64,000 nt of DNA, from assembly GCA_049680365.1 (NCBI GenBank), contig JBAUHQ010000147.1, positions 9,133 to 73,132 of the forward strand, written 5' to 3'. Below, in pieces: positions 1-9,337 of this stretch (its first letter is position 1; the number at the start of each line of letters is the position of its first letter). This stretch comes from K23-9 sp049680365. Lineage in GTDB: Bacteria > Planctomycetota > Planctomycetia > Pirellulales > Pirellulaceae. The notes beneath the pieces are model-generated. The model worked only from the letters and a program-made list of their open reading frames with translations, was not told the origin of the DNA and did no database searches. A program made the position numbers and the translations under genes.

Positions 1-581
1 TTTAAAAAGACTTCGCGTATACGTTGAGCATCTTCGGCCGGCACAAACAGTTCAAACCAATCCTGCCCCACAACGTCGGCAAGAGGCTGATGCGTCAACC
101 GCTCGAAGTACGGGTTGTAGCTTACGATGCGACCTTTCAAGTCCAAGACCAAGATCACGGCTTCGGCCGTCTGCAAAACTCGTTCGGCAAACTGTTGCTC
201 GTGTCGAAGCTCAAACTCGATTCGTCGTCGCTCGACAATTCGGTCCAAACTGGCCCGCAAAGCAGCGGGATTGATTGGCTTTAGAATGTAATCGCTGGCA
301 CCTTGACGCAAGGCGGCAATCGTGCTTTCGATGTCTGCAAATCCGGTGACCACGATAATGTCACCTCGTGGTATCAAGGCTCGCAGTTCTGGCAGCAACT
401 GATCCGCATTCGCATCGGGCAACTGCCGATCCAAGATGATCACATCGGGGCTCCACTGAGTTGCCAGCAGACGGCCCTTTTTAGCGGCGCCAGCAACCGC
501 AATGTCGTACCCGTCCAGCCCAAGAATGTCGCTCAGATTCGCCTGAGCATTAACGTCATCCTCTATTAACAGCACTTTCAT
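1..581 (-). CDS. Response regulator receiver plus PAS domain protein, C-terminus cut by window edge
   Basis: Translating the minus strand from the ATG at 579-581 gives an open frame running off the left edge (193 codons). It starts MKVLLIEDD, the acidic pocket of a receiver domain. The phosphoacceptor Asp lies in VIILDRQLPD, the conserved Thr in VVTGFAD and the conserved Lys in YILKPINP. A linker rich in Arg and Glu (IVERRRIEFELRHEQ) leads into a PAS-like segment (ERVLQTAEAVILVLDLKGRIVSYN split around residues 135-155). Receiver followed by PAS is common in sensor kinases that take part in phosphorelays, so a kinase or other output domain probably follows outside the window; that part is inference. 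It is transcribed divergently from the NtrC-type regulator beginning at 983. Confidence 0.85.
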   Translation of the reverse strand, partial: MKVLLIEDDVNAQANLSDILGLDGYDIAVAGAAKKGRLLATQWSPDVIILDRQLPDANADQLLPELRALIPRGDIIVVTGFADIESTIAALRQGASDYILKPINPAALRASLDRIVERRRIEFELRHEQQFAERVLQTAEAVILVLDLKGRIVSYNPYFERLTHQPLADVVGQDWFELFVPAEDAQRIREVFL

Positions 582-982
582 AGTGCGTGGCTTCAAAATT
601 TCCGTTGAATGCACTGCAGCTTCCGATCAAATCCAGTTCAGCGTTCCTAAATTTGACTCCACAATACGTTCGCATCCTCTCGTTTGCATCGCCTGGGGCT
701 CAATACTAACGCGAATACAGATTACCATGCAGGTGTGCGACTGAGTCACAACTGTGCGAATTTGACAGGCCGATGGTTTCAGAATTTGAAACGATCAAGG
801 GAATTGTCTCGCAGAACCAGTTCATTGCCCTCAATTTCAGCACTTGTTGCGCGGTGGTACATGATTCGCTACCTCTACACGGATCCATTAATACGACACC
901 TGAATGCCGTTCACCTTGCTCGCTGTTGGCGCACATCAAGACTGCGCATTCTGAATGCCCAAAAGAACAGGTTAGATTCCCT
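582..982. other. Divergent intergenic region between two regulator genes
   Basis: This 401-bp stretch separates two divergent regulators and must hold both promoters. I see no convincing sigma-54 box (GG-N10-GC) and no strong -10/-35 pair. The open frame of the plus-strand regulator extends upstream to 773, but codons 773-982 do not resemble a receiver N-terminus, so I treat them as noncoding. Confidence 0.5.
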
Positions 983-2452
983 ATGACTGACTCCCCCCTG
1001 AATCTCCTGATTGTCGAAGACGAAGACGACTTTCGCGAAAGCTGCGCGCGATGGATGGAACGAAAAGGCCATCGAGTCACCGCTGTGGCCAGTGGTGCCG
1101 AAGCCTTGGGACTTTGTGAGCACCAAGACTTTGACGTAGCCGTTTTCGATATGAATATGCCGGGCATGTCCGGGTTGGAATTGCTGCAGCGCGTTCAAAA
1201 ACTAGACATCCCGATGGAAGTCATCATTTTGACTGGCCAAGGAACCATCGAGACGGCCGTCGCATCGATGAAACTGGGAGCTTGTGACTTCCTGACAAAA
1301 CCCTGTTCCTTGGGTGACTTGGATCATCACTGCATGTTGGCCAAAGACCGCGGCAAACTTCGCAAAGAGAATCGCCAGCTAAAAGCGTTGATTTCGCGTG
1401 AACGACCAGCAATGGAACTCATCGGCGAATCGTCAGCAATGAGCCAGATCGTAAGATTGATTGCCAAAGTTGCGCCGACCGACAAGCCAGTCTTGATCCA
1501 GGGTGAAAGCGGTACGGGCAAAGAAGTCGTCGCCCGAGCAATCCAACAAAACAGTTTACTGGCCGACAAGCCATTCGTCACAATCAACTGCGCGGCGCTG
1601 CCAGAGCAATTGGTTGAAAGCGAACTGTTTGGACATCAAAAAGGCGCTTTCACCGGCGCGGTGATCGAAAAGCCAGGCTTGTTCGAAATCGCAGACGGCG
1701 GCACGCTGTTCATCGATGAAATCGGTGAAATGCCGCTATCGTTGCAACCCAAGCTTCTGCGTGTCTTGGAAGACGGATCGATGCGTCGCATTGGTTCACA
1801 CAAGGAACGTTACGTGAATGTTCGAATCATTGCGGCAACGAATCGCAATTTGACGGAAGAAGTCAAAGAAGGAAATTTTCGCGAAGATCTTTATTATCGA
1901 ATCAATGTCCTGTCACTTCAACTGCCACCGTTACGCGATCGCAGTGGCGATGTCGATCGACTAATCAACCACTTCACCCCAAAAAACTGGCAAGTCGACG
2001 ATGCTGCTCGTGCGATTCTGAATCACTACTCATGGCCAGGTAATGTCAGGCAATTGATCAATGTGTTGCAACGAGCCATGATTTTGGCGGATGGCCATGA
2101 GATCACGGTCGACGATTTGCCTTCAGAAATTTCAGATAACGAGGGCGGCGGTCAACGAAGCACCCTGACTCCTGCAAATGGCAAGACTGGATCGGACATG
2201 CCAGTTGCAATGCAGCCGTCCGTCAGCTTTGCGACCCATTCTTCCAAATTAGACGACATCGCCAAAGCACACGTTTTGGAAGTGCTGGCTGCAGAAAACA
2301 ACAACAAAGCGCGTGCGGCACGTAAACTAGGTATCCATCGACGCAAACTTTATCGATTGTTGGAGCGATTTGCCAAAGCGGATGCGGATTCCACAGGCAA
2401 CGATGCTGACAATGTGCCCCGAACACTTGTGCGAGCCAACGAAGTAGACTGA
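983..2452 (+). CDS. NtrC-family sigma-54-dependent response regulator
   Basis: A 489-residue transcription activator that should use ATP hydrolysis to remodel sigma-54 RNA polymerase. Domains in order: receiver (about 1-125; phosphoacceptor D56 in VFDMNMPG, K106 in TKP), AAA+ sigma-54 interaction domain (about 145-375; Walker A GESGTGKE at 174-181, GAFTGA loop at 221-226, Walker B GTLFIDEIGE near 240-249), and a Fis-type helix-turn-helix near the C-terminus (ARAARKLGIHRRKLYRLL). The frame is open from 773, but the receiver begins at the ATG at 983, and the 70 preceding codons match nothing expected, so 983 is chosen. The K+ channel gene follows 80 bp downstream on the same strand. No adjacent cognate kinase is visible; the divergent receiver-PAS protein could be a partner. 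Its target genes are unknown. Confidence 0.95.
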   Translation: MTDSPLNLLIVEDEDDFRESCARWMERKGHRVTAVASGAEALGLCEHQDFDVAVFDMNMPGMSGLELLQRVQKLDIPMEVIILTGQGTIETAVASMKLGACDFLTKPCSLGDLDHHCMLAKDRGKLRKENRQLKALISRERPAMELIGESSAMSQIVRLIAKVAPTDKPVLIQGESGTGKEVVARAIQQNSLLADKPFVTINCAALPEQLVESELFGHQKGAFTGAVIEKPGLFEIADGGTLFIDEIGEMPLSLQPKLLRVLEDGSMRRIGSHKERYVNVRIIAATNRNLTEEVKEGNFREDLYYRINVLSLQLPPLRDRSGDVDRLINHFTPKNWQVDDAARAILNHYSWPGNVRQLINVLQRAMILADGHEITVDDLPSEISDNEGGGQRSTLTPANGKTGSDMPVAMQPSVSFATHSSKLDDIAKAHVLEVLAAENNNKARAARKLGIHRRKLYRLLERFAKADADSTGNDADNVPRTLVRANEVD

Positions 2453-2532
2453 GCCTCTGATGCCTTGTTTTCGGTTGGCCCGATTGATTCCGCTGGGAAT
2501 ATACGCTGGCTAACCATCTCATAACGCAATCC

Positions 2533-3537
2533 ATGACAAGCCCCTTGCAACGTATCGGTCGCGGCGCAATTTTTTTGGGTTTGGTCGTTGGAGTGTCGGT
2601 TGTTGGCTTTCGCTGGCTGGAAGGCTACAGCTGGATCGAAGCACTCTGGTTGGTTGTCGTCTCGATTTCGACCGTCGGGTTTGGCGAGCACAGTTCTCTT
2701 TCGCCATCGACTCAGGTATTTTCGATCCTGGTCATCGTGTTCGGCATGTCCGCAGCCGTCTACACGATTGGCGGATTCATCCAATTAATGCTGGAAGGCG
2801 AAATTGATCGCCTGTTAGGAAAACGACGCATGACTCAAGAAATCAATCGGCTAAGCGGTCACGTGATTCTGTGCGGCTTTGGACGTATCGGCCAAAGCTT
2901 AGCCGCCGAGTTGCGTGAAGAAGGAAAACAAGTGGTCATTTTGGATACGCAGCAAGCAATGCAACAGGAGGCAGCGGCCGCAAATTTCCTTTGCTTGATC
3001 GGTGACGCGACCGATGAAACCGTTTTGACAGAAGTAGGCGTCTGCCGCGCTAGCACTTTGGTCAGCGCACTACCCAGCGATGCTGAAAACGTTTTCGTTA
3101 CTTTGACAGCGCGCAATATGAACGCGGGCATTCAAATTATTGCTCGCGCAGAAATGCCGACAACCGAAAATAAACTTCGACAGGCCGGCGCCAACCAAGT
3201 TGTCATGCCAAGCTTGGTGGGAGCACGCTTGATGTCTCGCATGATCACCCGTCCAACGACGGCCGACCTCTTTGATCTCGTCTCCCAAAGCGGCTACAAG
3301 GACTTGGAACTGGACGAAATTCGCGTTACAACCGGCAGCAAAATCATCGGCACAACGGTTAGCGAAACCGAAGCACACCGAAAACACAAACTACTGATCG
3401 TTGCCGTCAAACAAGGGGACGGAGAATTGGTTTTCAATCCAAGTGCCGAACAAGTCTTCAAGGAAGACGACACTGCGATTGTGATGGGTCACGCACAAGA
3501 TATCTGTCGATTCCGTCAAGAATTTCGACTTGCTTAG
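2533..3537 (+). CDS. Potassium channel-like protein with TrkA-N and TrkA-C regulatory domains
   Basis: This 334-residue protein has two membrane helices (about 8-28 and 62-84) around a pore loop with the selectivity filter TVGFG at 47-51. A cytoplasmic RCK/TrkA-N nucleotide-binding domain follows (CGFGRIG at 114-120, acidic end of beta-2 in VVILD), then a TrkA-C domain after about residue 255 (DLELDEIRVTTGSKIIGTTV split). The architecture is that of MthK/Kch-like ligand-gated K+ channels of the inner membrane. The filter has Phe where most K+ channels have Tyr (GYG); GFG filters are known in some channels. It lies 80 bp after the NtrC-type regulator and may be cotranscribed. Ion selectivity and ligand cannot be read from sequence. 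Confidence 0.9.
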   Translation: MTSPLQRIGRGAIFLGLVVGVSVVGFRWLEGYSWIEALWLVVVSISTVGFGEHSSLSPSTQVFSILVIVFGMSAAVYTIGGFIQLMLEGEIDRLLGKRRMTQEINRLSGHVILCGFGRIGQSLAAELREEGKQVVILDTQQAMQQEAAAANFLCLIGDATDETVLTEVGVCRASTLVSALPSDAENVFVTLTARNMNAGIQIIARAEMPTTENKLRQAGANQVVMPSLVGARLMSRMITRPTTADLFDLVSQSGYKDLELDEIRVTTGSKIIGTTVSETEAHRKHKLLIVAVKQGDGELVFNPSAEQVFKEDDTAIVMGHAQDICRFRQEFRLA

Positions 3538-3583
3538 CCTTTTCTCGCTGCATGGCAGAACGCACCGAACCCAAATTGAATCT

Positions 3584-4393
3584 TCAGCGTTTCAGAAAAT
3601 GCTTGAGCCCTTCCAACACTCCGCTGGTGGCAAGCGACGTTGAAACAACCAATCGGTCGCTCCAACCATTCAATTCGTGAACACGCCGGACTTCTGTCGC
3701 GATAGCCTTTTCGGCGTTACCGACCACGATACTGCGATAGCCAGCAGTTAACGCCGCAATATCGTTCCCCGAATCACCCGCAAAGACGATGCTTTGGTGT
3801 TCGCTCTGCGTGTGTCCCGCCCACCAACGAAGCGCATAGGCCTTCGATACGCCCGCCGGCAAAAAATCGATTAGGCCGTCGCCTGTAAACGGATCGACGC
3901 TGGCAATGATGCGGTACGGCGCACAAGATCGTTCCAACTCCGACATTAGTAGCGTCTCGATGTTGGTTAGATTGTCGGCGTTACAGTAATAACTGATTTT
4001 GAACTCGGTCTGTTTCTCTGGTTCCTGCATTCGCAGTCCAGCAATTTCTCCGACCTGCTGCACCAGTGTGGCTCGCGAATGTTCACCGACAAGATCCGAC
4101 AGGTGCTGGGTGTATTCTTGCAACGCAGTGTAGACGCCCGTGCTGTTGACGTGGTAAATCGAAGCGCCGACGTCGCAGATCATCCATCGCGGTGACGGCA
4201 GACCGTCCGATCGAATCGCATCCAATACCAATTCCAAGTGCCGACCGGTCACATACATCAGCGTGACTTCGTGCCGCTCAAGTTCCGCTTGCAGCGTATG
4301 CAAGTCACTTCGATTTTGCTCGTTCCCTGCCAACGGAATGAACGTCCCGTCCATGTCGGTTGCGAGCACTTTTACTTTGTTCAATTTAGACAC
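3584..4393 (-). CDS. spp: Sucrose-6-phosphate phosphatase-like HAD hydrolase
   Basis: This 269-residue HAD-superfamily (Cof/SPP type) phosphatase has motif I ATDMDGTF near the N-terminus (nucleophile and general acid Asp), a motif II-like YVTGRH, a Lys in motif III near KAYALRWW and motif IV GDSGNDIAAL. The cap segment with KQTEFKISYY resembles sucrose-phosphate phosphatases and the C-terminal domain of bifunctional SPS enzymes; the neighbouring synthase has a matching QSEFKISFE. Its start overlaps the end of the amylosucrase gene by 8 bp and it is the last gene of the synthase, amylosucrase, phosphatase operon. The expected reaction is sucrose-6-phosphate to sucrose plus phosphate. A mannosylglycerate- or glucosylglycerate-phosphatase role is possible for this fold, but context favours sucrose. 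Confidence 0.85.
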   Translation of the reverse strand: MSKLNKVKVLATDMDGTFIPLAGNEQNRSDLHTLQAELERHEVTLMYVTGRHLELVLDAIRSDGLPSPRWMICDVGASIYHVNSTGVYTALQEYTQHLSDLVGEHSRATLVQQVGEIAGLRMQEPEKQTEFKISYYCNADNLTNIETLLMSELERSCAPYRIIASVDPFTGDGLIDFLPAGVSKAYALRWWAGHTQSEHQSIVFAGDSGNDIAALTAGYRSIVVGNAEKAIATEVRRVHELNGWSDRLVVSTSLATSGVLEGLKHFLKR

Positions 4394-6392
4394 GCTGGAG
4401 CCACAGGTACTGGTAAGGTTCCAAAACTAAGTCTTCGCTAGTGGGATAGGTCTCGGCGGTGATCGCATCTTGAAAGAAACGCCCCAGACCCGCGGTACGC
4501 AACGTATTGCCACTAATCGCTTGTTGGAACTCGGAAAAGTTTGCAGCAACAACCAGGCGATGACCATCGTGCTGTCGCAAGAAACAAAGCACATGTGAGT
4601 TGTTGGATGTAACCAAATCCATCTCTTGACCGGCCAATGCAGGCAGCGATTTTCGAACCTGGATCATTCGCTGCAACGAACGAAAAATCGATTTGCGATC
4701 AGAACCTTCGCGCGACCCAATTTCGTCACCAAGATCATCCAAGAACTCCCACCGCATCCTGGGCCGATGCACCCATCGGGTATCACCTGCTTTGGCGGGA
4801 TCTTTCACAAAGTCATAGTCGTTTAATATCCCCCACTCTTCGCCCAAGTAAATCAGCGGAATCCCGCCAATACTAAGCGTGATGCTTTGCAGCAACATCA
4901 TGCGGCGAATACTTAGCTCTCGCTGCTCCTGCGAATCTTCTTCGATCGCCAACTCCAACCCAGCAAGCGACGCCAGCGTACCCGCGATCCGCATGTCGCC
5001 CGTTTCCACGTTCTCTTGAAAAGGGACGCCACGGGCGAAAGACCCAGGGAACTGACCAGTATAAAAACGATTCAGAAACTGCCGATGATTGAAGGCGTTG
5101 ATTCCTATCGCCGCTGCATCAGCATCATCAAACGTCCATCCGATATCGTCGTGGCAACGCAAGTAATTGATCCATGCGGTCTGCTTCGGCAACGTGTGCC
5201 GATGGCTCAGTGACCGCACCAGTAGATCAGTCTTTCGGGTCGCCAACGACTCCCACAACAGCGCCATCAACGTCGGATTGTAGGAAACCTGACATTCTTC
5301 TGGGCTGACGTATTTGACGACGTCATCAGGATGCACGATCGCTTCGGACTTAAACAACAAGCCGGGAGTCGCGATGCGAGCCAACTTATTAAAGGCACGG
5401 ATCAACTTATGGGCTTTGGGAAGATTTTCGCAACTCGTTCCCATTTCCTTCCAAATAAAGGCAACTGCGTCGAGCCGCAAAATATCGACTCCCGTATCGG
5501 CGATGAAGAACATCTCTTCCATCATCGCACGGAAAACCGATGGATTGCTGTAGTTCAAATCCCATTGAAAGCTGTTGAATGTCGTCCACACCCACTGCTG
5601 CATTCCGTCATGCCAAGTGAAGTTACCTCGTCGCACGGTCGGAAAAATCTCTCGCAGCGTTTTTTCATACTGATCGGGCACCTGACGATCGGGAAAAATG
5701 TAATAGAACTCTTGATACTCGCGATTTCCAGCTTGCGCGAGCTTGGCCCAATCGTGGTCATCGGAGGTGTGGTTGAACACAAAGTCCAACACCAGCGTGA
5801 TCCCGGCCGCACGGAGTTCGACAGCCAGCTTGCGTAAGTCGTCGATGGTCCCCAGCCGCGGATCAACGCTTCGATAGTTGCTGATCGCGTAACCACCGTC
5901 GTTGTCGCCTGGTCGCACCGCAAACAACGGCATCAAATGCAAATACGTCAGGCCAAGCTCTTGGAAGTAACTAATCGATTCGCGAAGCCGCCCCAGATTC
6001 TCGCTAAACAGATCGACGTACAGTGCACCGCCAACAACTCTCTCCGACGCAAACCACTCCGGTTCGTTGATACGATGACGATCGAGCTCACGCAATGTCT
6101 CGGGACGATTTAGCCAAGCTCGCGCCGCAGTGGCTAGAATCTGCTCGAGGTGATAGAAAAAATCGTAACGTTCACCGTACAGCTCGTACAACAGTTCGAA
6201 CAGTTCCGGCCAATGCTGGGCCAATCGAACTTCGAAATCGTGCTGCAGTTTCTGATCGGCCGGCTCTGATTCCCAAACTTCATCAAGCCGGGGCATGAGA
6301 CGCTGTAGCGACAGTTCGGCTTTGAATTGGATCGGACTTTTCGCACCAACGGCCCCATTATTCAGTGGCCGGTGATGGTTCGATTCGATCAT
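4386..6392 (-). CDS. ams: Amylosucrase (GH13)
   Basis: This 668-residue glycoside hydrolase family 13 enzyme closely follows amylosucrase in motif order. An N-terminal helical domain (1-115) leads to VGGALYVDLF, FQELGLTYLHLMPLF, DFVFNHTSDDHDW, the nucleophile region DILRLDAVAF (Asp near 308), the acid/base region LFKSEAIVHPDD (Glu near 350) and LRCHDDIGWT (His-Asp near 414-415). Amylosucrase (EC 2.4.1.4) transfers glucose from sucrose to alpha-1,4-glucan and releases fructose; it can also cleave sucrose. The gene overlaps the upstream synthase by 35 bp at its start and the downstream phosphatase by 8 bp, so the three are probably translationally coupled. No signal peptide is seen, which fits an intracellular enzyme. 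A sucrose hydrolase is the main alternative; the full set of amylosucrase-like motifs makes that less likely. Confidence 0.93.
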   Translation of the reverse strand: MIESNHHRPLNNGAVGAKSPIQFKAELSLQRLMPRLDEVWESEPADQKLQHDFEVRLAQHWPELFELLYELYGERYDFFYHLEQILATAARAWLNRPETLRELDRHRINEPEWFASERVVGGALYVDLFSENLGRLRESISYFQELGLTYLHLMPLFAVRPGDNDGGYAISNYRSVDPRLGTIDDLRKLAVELRAAGITLVLDFVFNHTSDDHDWAKLAQAGNREYQEFYYIFPDRQVPDQYEKTLREIFPTVRRGNFTWHDGMQQWVWTTFNSFQWDLNYSNPSVFRAMMEEMFFIADTGVDILRLDAVAFIWKEMGTSCENLPKAHKLIRAFNKLARIATPGLLFKSEAIVHPDDVVKYVSPEECQVSYNPTLMALLWESLATRKTDLLVRSLSHRHTLPKQTAWINYLRCHDDIGWTFDDADAAAIGINAFNHRQFLNRFYTGQFPGSFARGVPFQENVETGDMRIAGTLASLAGLELAIEEDSQEQRELSIRRMMLLQSITLSIGGIPLIYLGEEWGILNDYDFVKDPAKAGDTRWVHRPRMRWEFLDDLGDEIGSREGSDRKSIFRSLQRMIQVRKSLPALAGQEMDLVTSNNSHVLCFLRQHDGHRLVVAANFSEFQQAISGNTLRTAGLGRFFQDAITAETYPTSEDLVLEPYQYLWLQRV

Positions 6393-8612
6393 TCGGGATC
6401 ACGATGTTGTCTAAGAAGTTGTAGTACTTGATGCCTTCGATGATTCCGCGAGCGTGATGTCCGTCGGCGAAATAGATTCGAGGTTGGTTCCGCAGCCGTT
6501 CTAATTCGGGGCTGTAATTGCCGACGACGACCCCTAGGGTGCGCCCCCGCAACATTCCAGCATCATTGCCAGAGTCACCCGCCACTAGCACATTGTCGGG
6601 AGAAAACCCCCATTTCCACAGCAGATGCCGCATCGTTAGATCGCTACCCCCGCGAACAGGAATCACATCAAGGTACATACCTAACGATAAAACAACCTTA
6701 GCACGCAGACCGGCTTCGCGAAGCTGTTTTTTGATCGCCGCGATACTTGGTGATTTTTCAAAATCGATTTCGAAACTAATCTTGAATTCGGACTGTTTTT
6801 CGTCGGATTGTCGGAATATTCCGGGTACTTCACTCAGCAATGCGTCGATCTGATCCGGTTTCCACGCATAACCGATCTGCTTTCGCCAACTGTGGTCTGC
6901 GGTGAGCGACTCGCCGTAGTGCAATTGAGTTCCGGCATCGGTATCGATCAAGTCGGGTTTCGGCAAACCAAGTTCTTCCACCAAGGCCATGGCACTATCG
7001 AGTCGCCGTCCAGTCGCAATCCCGAATCCAATGTTCTCGTTTTCACGAAGCATTTCGTTGAACTCGGCCAGTGACTCGGGATCACCCGTCAACGTGTTGT
7101 CCAAATCGGTGATAATCAAACGATCAAATCCGGGCAAATTTCGCTCTCGCGTGCGACTTGCCAACGCGGGGCTGGGTGAGTGCTGGATGATATCGTCCAG
7201 GTCGCGCAAGTACCGCTGGGCGTGCTTGCTCCATGAGTAATGCTTTCGCGTGCCTACGATGCCTGCATCAGACCATTGCTGCCACTGGTCGGGTTCGGTT
7301 AGAACTCGCAACAGAGAGTGTTCGATTTCGTCCGAATCAAGGGGATCAATCAACAGCCCGTTGTCGCAATTGCCGATGATGTCACGTGGCCCACCATCGT
7401 TGGTCGCGACGATCGGCAGTCCGGTCGCGCCAGCTTCTAACAGCGTCAAGCCGAACGGTTCGGTCAATGCCGGATTGATGAAGACACCGCGGCTTTTCAC
7501 CGCCAACCGATACAGGTCGGGTACGTCACTTGGCGAGTGGCTTTTGGGATACGCAACGCTTCCGTAAAGATCATACTTGTCGATCATGTAGATGATGTTA
7601 TTGATGACTTGTTGCTGACCTTTTGGCAAAGCTCGCACGTCATCTCGGGTTCCTAAGATCATCACTAAATTAGCGGCTTCGCGAAGTTGCTCGCTTTCGC
7701 CATAGACCTGCACCAGCTTTTCTAAATTTTTTCGCTCGTCCGGACGTGCCATCGTCAAAATGATCGGTTTGGAAGGATCGCTCAAAAAGCGGTTCAGTTC
7801 CTGTGCAATCGGCGGGTCAGCGAAGTGATCGTCTGGCGGCGAAAAATTCGTCAGATCGACACCCGGCGGTATCACTTCCATCCGTGACGGTTGATAGTGA
7901 TCATAAAGTTCATACTGATCGCTGACTTCTTGGCTTGTGCTGGTCACCACCATCGAAGCTGTTTCCAAAGCGATCTCTTCCGCTTCGGTCCGCTGGGCAA
8001 ATCGGTACTTCTTTTCCAGCACCTCAGGGGATGACTTGCCGGACGCCAATCGCTGATTCTTTACTCGACCAAGCGAGTGGCCGGTAAAGATGTACGGGAT
8101 GTGCAGCAGCTGAGCCAACTGCGCCCCCGCCAAGCCCGCATCGGCATAGTGACCGTGGATGATGTCGGGCAAACCCGTTTTACGAAAATGCACTAGCGTT
8201 TGGTCGACAAACATTTCGATGTACGGCCACAGAGATTCTTTTTTCAAATACCTTTTTGGACCAAACGGAATGCGAATGATCTTTGCATTTTCGCAAATCG
8301 ATTCTTCCAACTGTGCATAGTCGTCGCTGACTTTCGGATCGATGATCTGGCGAGTCAGCAATTCAACGGCACCCACATTCGGATGCGAAGCCAGTTCGTG
8401 CGCAAGCTCCAATACGTACTTCACCTGACCACCGGTATCCGCGTCACAACCGAGCTCCGCATCCTTGGCTCTGATCAACCCGGCAGACTGATCAACGTGA
8501 TTTTCAGCGGTGATTCTCGGTCTAGCAGTTTCATTTCGTCTCTGTCGCGCGTGCTCGCGAGACCCTCCGGTGTAATGCGCGGACTGTTCATTGAATAAGT
8601 TTTGACGGACAT
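6358..8612 (-). CDS. sps: Sucrose-phosphate synthase with C-terminal HAD domain; apparent -1 frameshift near N-terminus
   Basis: A GT4 glycosyltransferase (UDP-glucose plus fructose-6-phosphate to sucrose-6-phosphate) followed by a HAD domain. The main frame (8478 down to 6358) begins at a TTG with LIRAKDAELG and continues CDADTGGQVKYV, ARPDERKNLEKL and the nucleotide-sugar motif LTEPFGLTLLEAGATGLP. The HAD part has ITDLDNTLTG and GDSGNDAGML. The family N-terminus, usually LISLHGLIR, is split: an overlapping frame beginning at the ATG at 8612 ends LKITLISLPG then stop at 8475-8477, while the main frame starts at the next residue, LIR. One extra G in the run at 8479-8481 would join them into a 751-residue protein. 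The ATG at 8612 has a good upstream AGGAAG, supporting it as the true start. This may be a sequencing error in a homopolymer or a real inactivating indel. Confidence 0.88.
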
Positions 8613-9151
8613 CGCAAACTTCCTGAGTGAGTCATGACATACAGGGAGATTCGCCGACATTCCTAGTGGTAGAAAGCATCGCGAATCCTACTGCCCATTT
8701 AACTTGCCGCACCGGTTCAGCTTAGGACGGCCGAGAATCTGACGCAACCTTTGCGGCAACCGTGCAATCCATGGAACGGCATTTGCTTGCTCACCTACAG
8801 TAAGACAGTCTTCCCTTACAAGGCAGGACAGGGCGATGCTATAGAAAATGGATTTACGTAAAACTGCAAGAATCTATCATTGCAAGAAATGCATTTTCGT
8901 GAGTTACGTTCCAAAAAGGGCGTGACTGCAAACAACAGTGCAGCCGGTCAACTCCGGAGCCGATTTCCAATGCTGCAGCCATCCACTAGCAGCCGTGACG
9001 TCGATCCCGTTGCAGAATGCGGTTCCGCAACCTGGTCACACGAGTGCGCTCACTGCGATGATTCTTCAGCGGCCACACTGGTCGCTAACAATACAACTCG
9101 CGAACAGCCTTGCGTCTTTGGGGATGTGGATGACACGCCCATGGGACGGCC
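8613..9151. other. Intergenic region upstream of sps and downstream of ccoS
   Basis: This 539-bp spacer lies between the starts of the sucrose operon and the end of the cbb3 operon, both on the minus strand. It should hold the sps promoter. The AGGAAG ribosome site for sps lies at about 8619-8624. The plus strand has open frames at 8880-9203 and 8938-9282, but they overlap the end of ccoS and show no family features. I see no hairpin terminator or convincing promoter boxes. Confidence 0.5.
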
Positions 9152-9337
9152 TTACTCGGACCGATTTCGCTCTGACGACGGTTCAATCGCAGCCTGTTTT
9201 TGATCATCAATCAAAATTCGCATTGGCGGTGTATCCAGATCGTCATACTGACCATCGCGGATGCAGTAAACGCACGCGGTGACGCCCGCAGCGCCTAACA
9301 ACAGGGCTAGTGGCAAGGCGATAAAGAGAACACTCAT
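9152..9337 (-). CDS. ccoS: cbb3 oxidase maturation protein CcoS
   Basis: A 61-residue protein with one N-terminal membrane helix (SVLFIALPLALLLGAAGV) followed by FYWS-like CcoS features: an aromatic/charged stretch and DGQYDDLDTPPMRIL, which matches the family hallmark GQFDDLxxPxxRIL. CcoS is needed for cofactor insertion into cbb3-type cytochrome oxidase. The start is set at the ATG at 9335-9337, which overlaps the stop of ccoI by 4 bp (ATGA) and has AAGGAA just upstream; the frame extends nine codons further without support. It is the last gene of the oxidase operon. Confidence 0.92.
   Translation of the reverse strand: MSVLFIALPLALLLGAAGVTACVYCIRDGQYDDLDTPPMRILIDDQKQAAIEPSSERNRSE

Noticed and set aside
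773..982. Upstream extension of the NtrC-type regulator by 70 residues
   Set aside because: The receiver domain begins exactly at the ATG at 983, and the extension resembles no known N-terminal domain.
8880..9282. Two overlapping plus-strand open frames of 107 and 114 codons
   Set aside because: They run into ccoS on the other strand, overlap each other and show no family features or ribosome site; probably chance.
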